DNA from: Sphaerimonospora mesophila NBRC 14179 = JCM 3151
GTDB lineage: Bacteria > Actinomycetota > Actinomycetes > Streptosporangiales > Streptosporangiaceae
Direction: 5' to 3'
Length of the DNA: 64,000 nt
Assembly (NCBI GenBank): GCA_001552515.1
Contig: BCRI01000008.1
Location: 1 to 64,000, forward strand
Part shown: positions 59,400-64,000 of the stretch, piece by piece
Layout of the letters: every line of letters starts with the position of its first letter
Position numbering within the stretch: position 1 is the first letter of the stretch
Translations under genes and position numbers: made by a program
The notes under the pieces: generated by a model
Databases searched by the model: none
Told to the model about the DNA's origin: nothing
What the model saw: the letters and a program-made list of their open reading frames with translations, nothing else

Positions 59400-60250
59400 C
59401 GCGGTCCGACAGCGCTCCGTCGACGGTGGGGGTGTACGGAGGCGGACGCATGGGCGCGGGCATCGCACACGCATTCTTGCTGGCCGGCGCCACAGTGTGG
59501 ATCGTCGAGATCTCAGATGGCGCCGTCCGGAGCGCCCGTGAGCGGGTGGAGAGGAGCGTGGCGTACGCCGAGCAACGTGGGAAGCTCCCCACGCCCGCGG
59601 CCGAGCTCCTCTCGAGACTGATCGTCACCACGGACCACTCTCAGTTGCAGGCGTGCGCCCTCGTGATCGAGGCGGTCCCAGAGGACCCCGACCTCAAGCG
59701 GCGAGTGCTGCGCGATGTGGAAGGGGTCGCGACGGGTGCCGTGCTCGCCACCAACACCTCCAGCCTGTCGGTCGACGATCTCGCTCGAGACCTGGCCCGG
59801 CCGGAGCGCTTCGTCGGTCTGCATTTCTTCAACCCTGTGCCGGCCAGCGATCTGGTGGAGGTCGTCGTCGGCGCCGAGACCTCGCCGGACCTCGTCGCGG
59901 ATGCGCAGAACTGGGTGACCGCCCTTGGCAAGAAAGCGATCACGGTGAGCGACTCGCCGGGGTTCGCCAGCAGCCGACTGGGCGTGGCCCTGGCCTTGGA
60001 GGCGATGCGGATGCTTGAAGAGGGAGTCGCGTCGGCAGACGACATCGACACGGCCATGACGCTCGGCTACAAGCACCCCCTGGGTCCCTTGAAGACGACC
60101 GACGTCGTCGGGCTCGACGTCCGACTCGCCATCGCCGAACACCTTGCTCGCGAACTGGGGGCTCGCTTCGAACCTCCCGGCATCTTGCGCGAGCTGGTCG
60201 CCGCAGGACACCTCGGGCGCAAGACGGGCAAGGGCTTCTACAACTGGTGA
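59396..60250 (+). CDS. 3-hydroxyacyl-CoA dehydrogenase (3 of 3)
   Basis: A 284-residue dehydrogenase: VGVYGGGRMGAGIAHAFLLA, GLHFFNPVPASDLVEVVVG with the catalytic His, SDSPGFASSRLGVALALEA and YKHPLGPLKTTDVVGLDVR, ending GRKTGKGFYNW. Start at 59396 in an ATGA overlap with the thiolase. It is the last gene of the plus-strand CoA operon; beyond it no gene is seen for 600 bases. Confidence 0.92.
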   Translation: MTRSDSAPSTVGVYGGGRMGAGIAHAFLLAGATVWIVEISDGAVRSARERVERSVAYAEQRGKLPTPAAELLSRLIVTTDHSQLQACALVIEAVPEDPDLKRRVLRDVEGVATGAVLATNTSSLSVDDLARDLARPERFVGLHFFNPVPASDLVEVVVGAETSPDLVADAQNWVTALGKKAITVSDSPGFASSRLGVALALEAMRMLEEGVASADDIDTAMTLGYKHPLGPLKTTDVVGLDVRLAIAEHLARELGARFEPPGILRELVAAGHLGRKTGKGFYNW

Positions 60251-60530
60251 GCCCGCCTCTGTCCGACCAGAAGGCCGGGCTCCTCGCCCTCGATAGGCGT
60301 GGGTGGCTGTTAGGCGTGGGTGGTCTGGACGCCGCCGACGCAACTACTGAGCGGAATCGCCGTGTTCTGGACGATCAACTGATCCGCGAGCGATCCGAGC
60401 CTGATGAGAGCGAAAGGCCGCTCTGGTCGGCAAGTTTTCGTCCCAGCTCACAAGCCCCGCGAGTCCTGGCGGAAGATCCCGCGTAAACCAACCCGGCCAA
60501 ACGTGCTCACCGCGATCGGACGCCATCGCC

Positions 60531-60564
60531 GATGCCCTCCGGCATGCCGGAGGGCATCCCTTTT
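60531..60564 (+). terminator. Intrinsic terminator of the CoA operon
   Basis: The perfect 28-base palindrome with arm GATGCCCTCCGGCA (60531-60558) is followed by CCTTTT. A strong rho-independent terminator for the plus-strand transcript. Confidence 0.85.
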
Positions 60565-60777
60565 GACACCCGGTGGTCACGAGACGCGGTGATCAGCGCC
60601 GGCCTGGGGTTTCATGGCGCGTGCACATCGACTTCTTCCGTGCTCAAGGTCTCTGATCGGTGCTCATGCTCGCATGCACGGGTGCTCTCAGACATCGTCA
60701 TGGCCGGCCGCCGTGTTGTCGGGCGCCTAGCGAAGGTCTTTCTCTCGTCGGGCGCGGGCGGTCGGCGGACACGACAA

Positions 60778-60820
60778 ACTCAGTGGCCCGGGGGGCCTTC
60801 GCCACCCCGGGCCACTGAGT
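60778..60820. terminator. Bidirectional hairpin before the EthD-like gene
   Basis: Perfect 16-base arms ACTCAGTGGCCCGGGG (60778-60793) and CCCCGGGCCACTGAGT (60805-60820) with an 11-base loop, 38 bases past the EthD-like stop. Terminates the minus-strand transcript and may back up the CoA-operon terminator. Confidence 0.8.
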
Positions 60821-60858
60821 CGGTCCGTCCTCACCGGCTGATGGTCAGCCGCCGGCGT

Positions 60859-61203
60859 TCATCGAGAGTGAGTCGCCCACGCCGCGCCTGCCGGTTCAAG
60901 GATCTCCCGCGTGCGCACGACCCCTTCGGGCCATCGGGAGTCGAACTCGTCGAGCAGCGGTTGAAGCTTCGGTGACCCGACGATCCGCACCAGAGCGTCG
61001 AGGTCCTCGAATTCGTACTCGGCGAAGTGGACTCCGGGGCTGGTGACGCTCCAGCAGCGCCGTCCCGACTTCGCCCCGAGCGTCTTGATCACCAGCGGGA
61101 GGTGGTCGGTTTCATACCAGTGGTCGAAGTCGTCACGCAGATCGTCACGAACCTCGGCTCGCACCAGAAACACTCCCGGCTTCGCGTTGTCGACCTCAGA
61201 CAT
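60859..61203 (-). CDS. Small dimeric alpha/beta-barrel protein (EthD/DUF4286-like)
   Basis: A 114-residue protein with RDDFDHWYETDHLPLVIKTL, which resembles the DHW..THLP segment of ferredoxin-like alpha+beta barrel proteins (EthD, DUF4286). Such proteins act as small monooxygenases, isomerases or binding proteins in catabolic clusters. Its start overlaps the end of the transporter pseudogene by 8 bases, so they were one transcript. Function not determined. Confidence 0.7.
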   Translation of the reverse strand: MSEVDNAKPGVFLVRAEVRDDLRDDFDHWYETDHLPLVIKTLGAKSGRRCWSVTSPGVHFAEYEFEDLDALVRIVGSPKLQPLLDEFDSRWPEGVVRTREILEPAGAAWATHSR

Positions 61204-62426
61204 TGTTCAGGTCCTCCTCCTCGTGGGACAGCCCACGACGCGTGAACAGGATGGTGAGAAATGCGATCACCGAGATGCCGGCGGCGAACACCGAGATCGG
61301 GATCGTGCTGTCGTAGCGGTCCATCAGCCCGACGGCCAGCGCCGGCGTGATGCCTCCACCGATAACGGCCGCGATGGTGTAACCGAACGAGATGCCGGTG
61401 TAGCGGACCTGCGTTCCGAACAACTCGGCAAGCCAGGTGCTCATCGGACCGTAGAGCGATCCGAGGAAGATCAGTCCGACCGAGAAGCCCAGGCCCGCCA
61501 GTACGGCGTTACCGGTGGCGATCAGTGGGAACAGTGCGAAGACCCAGATAGCGAAGCCGACGACGCCGACGAGCATCGGAGGCTTGCGGCCAACCTTGTC
61601 CGAGATGTGGCCCGAGGCCAGAATCGCGAAGAAGTAGAAGACGGATGCGATCAGGACCATCAACAGGCTGGACGTCGCGCTGAAGCCCACGTCGTTGCGG
61701 GCGTATGCCAGGGCGAAGATGATGGACAGGTAGTAGCCGGCGTGGATGCCGAGAGCGGCGCCGATGGAGGGGAAAACGCTGCGCGGGTAGCGCTTGAACA
61801 TCTCCAAGAAGGGGATCTTGACGGGCTCCGGAGTTTCCGACTGCGCGGTGACCTCCTTGAACGCCTGCGGCTCCTCGAGCGACATGCGGATGTAGAGGCC
61901 GACGATGACCATGATGGCGCTCAGTAGGAACGGGACACGCCAACCCCACGAGTTGAAGGCGTCCTCCGGCATGACCGCCGACGTGATGGCGATCAGACCC
62001 GCGGCGAGAATGTACCCGATCGGCGACGCACTGCCCATCCAAGAGACGGAGGGTGACGAGGAGGACCGGCGCTGCGATGCCGATGGAGGCGTAGGTGGGG
62101 AGCAAGCCGATGGCGAACGTGCCGACACCCATGATGAGCAGCGCGAAGACCAGCGCCTTCTTGCGACCGTACTTGTCGCCGAAGTGACCGAACAGGACGC
62201 CGCCGAAGGGGCGCGCGACGAACGCTACGCCGAACGTCGCCAGCGAGAGCAGTGTGCTGGTCAGCGGGTTATCCGAGGGGAAGAAGAGCGGCCCGAGAAC
62301 CAGCGCGGCCATGGCGCCGAAGAGGTTGAAGTCGAACCACTCGATCACAGTGCCGACCATGGAGGCGACAGTGACCTTGCGGATAGAGTCCTTACTGGCT
62401 GGAGGGGGGACGACGGTGCGTGGCAT
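61196..62426 (-). pseudogene. MHS-family (MFS) metabolite:H+ symporter, broken by an internal deletion and frameshift
   Basis: The first 129 residues are in the frame starting at 62426 (VASMVGTVIEWFDFNLFGAM, FGHFGDKYGRKKALVFALLI, ending VLLVTLRLL) and the last about 279 are in another frame from about 62035 (GSASPIGYILAAGLIA to TILFTRRGLSHEEEDL). At the junction near 62035-62042 the usual MHS sequence between RLLQG and S/GP.GYILA (around 38 residues) is missing, and the frame changes. The protein would end soon after TM4 in frame one. Family: metabolite:H+ symporters carrying carboxylates. It probably imported the acid degraded by the 45-60 kb operon and shares its operator. An assembly error is possible but less likely for a deletion of about 115 bases. 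Confidence 0.85.
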
Positions 62427-62437
62427 ACCGGGTTCCT

Positions 62438-62450
62438 AATGTTCGACATT
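62438..62450. promoter_or_regulatory. GntR-type operator upstream of the transporter
   Basis: AATGT-TCG-ACATT is identical to the site at 44840-44852 and lies 12 bases before the transporter start on the minus strand. It ties the transporter to the GntR-controlled operon. Confidence 0.6.
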
Positions 62451-63135
62451 CGCCGTGATGGTCGGACGATACCGCTGGGCCGTGATGAAGGCAACAGTCC
62501 TGAGGCGTGGCCGGCTGTGCCGTAGACGGCGATGATGATCGGCTACGCGTGGTGGCAGGTGCCCTTCGACTTCCCGCCTTGGCGGACCGCGGGCGCCCGT
62601 CGTACAGGGGGCAAGCCGAGGAACCGACGACGGGCATCCGGCGGCGATCACTCCGTGCCGGAGTCTCTTCGGTGGCGGCCGCTTGAAGAACAAGCATGTG
62701 CATGCCTTCGAGGTCATCTATATGCGCCAGAAGGTCGCGATACTTGTCGCTGCTCTTCAGAGGTTCCTGGGCCCGTAGCACCGCGTCTGCCTCCTGAACG
62801 CGGCATGCGTACAGTTCAAAATCTGCCACCCATTGGGAAACCGTCCGAGCCGATCGTTATAGCGCCATGCGCCGGGGTTCGAGCATGGCGAGCAACTCCG
62901 GAGTAACCGCTCCATGCAGTGCTCCGGCTTGTTCGGCTCGAAGGCCGGTATGGCTCCTCAGATTCGGGCGATCTCCCGCAGCCGTCGCGGGTCGTATCAG
63001 ATCGTCGGCAATTCAGTTCAGCCGACCCAGGTGCCGGACCTGAGAGGCGTTGACAATCTGGACGCCGAGGCCAGCATGGGCGAGACGTGCGTGAGCTTCG
63101 ATATCAAGATCGGCCGGGACGGCGTATCCGGGTCG
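62451..63135. other. Gene-free stretch
   Basis: About 690 bases with no gene I can support. Frames on both strands are short, without good starts, and change frame repeatedly, which looks like decayed coding sequence. Confidence 0.5.
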
Positions 63136-63336
63136 CTAGAGGCGCATTAGACGTCTGGACGGCGCGAGCGTCTCGCGTACGACACCCAATGTCCGAATGA
63201 CCAAGAAAAACAGAATGGCCAGGACGAGGTAACCGTATATCGCGAGGCCGAAGGGGTCATCCTTCTGAAAGGCGATCGGGACAGGCCGTCCAAACCATGC
63301 CAGGGCGGCAAAGTGATAACGGCCGCCGGGGCGGAC
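63136..63336 (-). pseudogene. C-terminal fragment of a membrane protein
   Basis: On the minus strand the frame from 63336 reads RPGGRYHFAALAWFGRPVPI and DDPFGLAIYGYLVLAILFF then LVIRTLGVVRETLAPS before a TAG. It contains one clear transmembrane helix and a charged tail, and reads like a real protein end, but there is an in-frame stop upstream and no start. I do not recognise the family. The region 63337-63517 holds nothing else. Confidence 0.4.
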
Positions 63337-63517
63337 TCATGTCGGGCACCGTCGTCATGGATGGGCGGCGGGCAGGTTCGGGGAGCCGGCGGACCTGCAT
63401 TGAAATCTGAAAGCCGACGTTCAATCGGGCGCAGGGTCAGGTGCTTCTTGGGGCTGCCCGGGGTCGCTAACGGCTACGTGATCGGGTTCAAACCACTAAC
63501 GTCACGCTAATGAACGA

Positions 63518-63557
63518 TCAAGGGCCTGATCACTGTCTCCAGTGATCAGGCCCTTGA
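63518..63557 (-). terminator. 17-bp perfect hairpin downstream of tRNA-Pro
   Basis: Arms TCAAGGGCCTGATCACT (63518-63534) and AGTGATCAGGCCCTTGA (63541-63557) with a 6-base loop. It lies just past the 3' end of the minus-strand tRNA and is likely its terminator. Confidence 0.8.
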
Positions 63558-63572
63558 CCTGTGAGACTCAAG

Positions 63573-63646
63573 TCGGGGTGGCGGGATTTGAACCCACGAC
63601 CTCTTCGTCCCGAACGAAGCGCGCTGCCAAGCTGCGCTACACCCCG
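63573..63646 (-). tRNA. tRNA-Pro(CGG)
   Basis: On the minus strand the acceptor stem CGGGGTG pairs with CACCCCG, the D-arm is GCGC..GCGC, the anticodon stem is CTTCG/CGAAG around the loop TTCGGGA with anticodon CGG, and the T-arm is GTGGG-TTCAAAT-CCCGC. 74 bases, discriminator A; CCA is not encoded. It decodes the proline codon CCG, which is frequent in this GC-rich genome. Confidence 0.95.
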
Positions 63647-63680
63647 GTGGCCAGAACGTCTGCTCTGTGCCTCGGCAAGT

Positions 63681-64000
63681 CTAGCGGACTTTGCGGATGG
63701 ATGTGCCACCAGACGCGACGGGGCGGCGTGGCACCAGGGTGAGCAGGGTCGCCTCCGGCGGGCATGAGAAGCGCACCGGGGCGTACGGAGAGGTTCCGAG
63801 GCCGGCGGAGACGTGCAGCCACGCGCCGTCGTGTCGGCTCAGCCCCTTCACCCGGTCCCGGTCGATGCCGCAGTTCGTGACCAGGGCGCCGTAGAACGGG
63901 ATGCAGAGCTGGCCGCCATGGGTGTGGCCGGCGAGCAGCAGCTGATATCCGTCCTCGGCGAAGCGCGACATGTTGCGCGGCTCGGGAGAGTGCATGACGC
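63681..64000 (-). CDS. Metallophosphoesterase, C-terminal part (5' end outside window)
   Basis: The last about 106 residues of a calcineurin-like phosphoesterase; the gene begins beyond base 64000. The motif LLLAGHTHGGQLCIPFYGAL (GHTHGGQ) carries metal ligands of the binuclear site, and WLHVSAGLGTSPYAPVRFSC matches membrane-associated phosphoesterases of the YkuE class. The substrate is not clear. It ends 35 bases before tRNA-Pro on the same strand. Confidence 0.88.
   Translation of the reverse strand, partial: VMHSPEPRNMSRFAEDGYQLLLAGHTHGGQLCIPFYGALVTNCGIDRDRVKGLSRHDGAWLHVSAGLGTSPYAPVRFSCPPEATLLTLVPRRPVASGGTSIRKVR

Larger units (their letters stand above)
60251..60858. other. Gene-free convergent region
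   Basis: About 600 bases between the CoA operon and the minus-strand EthD-like gene. Short open frames exist but have no ribosome-binding site or recognisable product. It holds two strong hairpins, listed separately. Confidence 0.5.

Noticed and set aside
61196-62128. Two overlapping transporter genes
   Set aside because: The N-terminal and C-terminal halves belong to one MHS protein; the frame change and missing segment show a deletion.
62392-62829. A 145-codon minus-strand gene upstream of the transporter
   Set aside because: Only the first 50 codons look protein-like; the rest is low complexity, no family matches, and it crosses the GntR operator and the transporter start.

Overview
This is chromosomal DNA from a high-GC actinomycete. 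Many genes start with GTG or TTG, stop/start overlaps (ATGA, GTGA) are frequent, and there are secreted glycoside hydrolases with family 2 carbohydrate-binding modules (CBM2), actinomycete-type regulators and one tRNA-Pro. A Streptosporangiales-like soil organism would fit, but the window has no taxonomic marker that settles it.

Layout. 0-3.2 kb: the end of an unidentified gene and a DUF5682 gene. 3.2-5.4 kb: a secreted GH26 mannanase. 5.4-24.0 kb: an unusual metabolic region, described below. 24.0-27.9 kb: acyl-CoA dehydrogenase, aminoglycoside-phosphotransferase-like kinase, SDR and a thiolase remnant, divergent from a TetR regulator with a candidate operator. 27.9-32.4 kb: a pirin remnant, a polytopic membrane protein, a CBM2 remnant and a secreted GH62 arabinofuranosidase. 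32.5-42.8 kb: a PucR-regulated locus with a polar amino-acid ABC transporter, an argininosuccinate-lyase-like enzyme, an arginase-like enzyme, an isoaspartyl-dipeptidase-like amidohydrolase, a quinone oxidoreductase and a luciferase-like oxidoreductase. 42.9-62.5 kb: a long CoA-thioester (beta-oxidation type) catabolic operon with a FadR/GntR regulator, candidate operators at its promoters, and an MHS-family transporter broken by an internal deletion. 63.5-64 kb: a strong hairpin, tRNA-Pro(CGG) and the end of a metallophosphoesterase gene.

The most interesting part is 5.4-24.0 kb, where three gene sets that are normally separate are interleaved. (1) A six-gene minus-strand operon (16739 to 9724) holds a phosphosulfolactate synthase (ComA), two aspartase/fumarase-superfamily lyases and a D-cysteine-desulfhydrase-like PLP enzyme. 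That is the combination (XcbB1, C1, D1, E1) reported for bacterial coenzyme M synthesis in Xanthobacter autotrophicus Py2. It also carries an unrecognised protein and a DUF1116 protein. (2) Genes of the Nit1C / nitrogen-starvation cluster: the MSMEG_0572/Sll0783 protein, MSMEG_0568 radical SAM enzyme, MSMEG_0567 acetyltransferase, sll0787 AIR-synthase-like protein and MSMEG_0565 glycosyltransferase, but no nitrilase. (3) FdrA and carbamate kinase, which together with the DUF1116 protein resemble the oxamate carbamoyltransferase system of E. coli (AllF/AllG/AllK), without its DUF2877 subunit. A CoA-disulfide-reductase-like flavoprotein, an 84-residue basic protein, an amidohydrolase and an OsmC protein complete the region. 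No epoxyalkane (alkene) metabolism genes are visible. My inference is an undescribed pathway that makes or uses a small sulfonate thiol linked to nitrogen or carbamoyl chemistry; the genes are seen, the pathway is not proven.

The 45-60 kb operon encodes an acyl-CoA ligase, two CoA-transferase-family proteins, two acyl-CoA dehydrogenases, crotonases (one resembling the ring-cleaving hydrolase BadI), three 3-hydroxyacyl-CoA dehydrogenases and a thiolase. It looks like a route for degrading a cyclic or branched carboxylic acid. Several genes are decayed (thiolase, pirin, CBM2, MHS transporter, a membrane-protein tail), so this part of the chromosome appears to be turning over.
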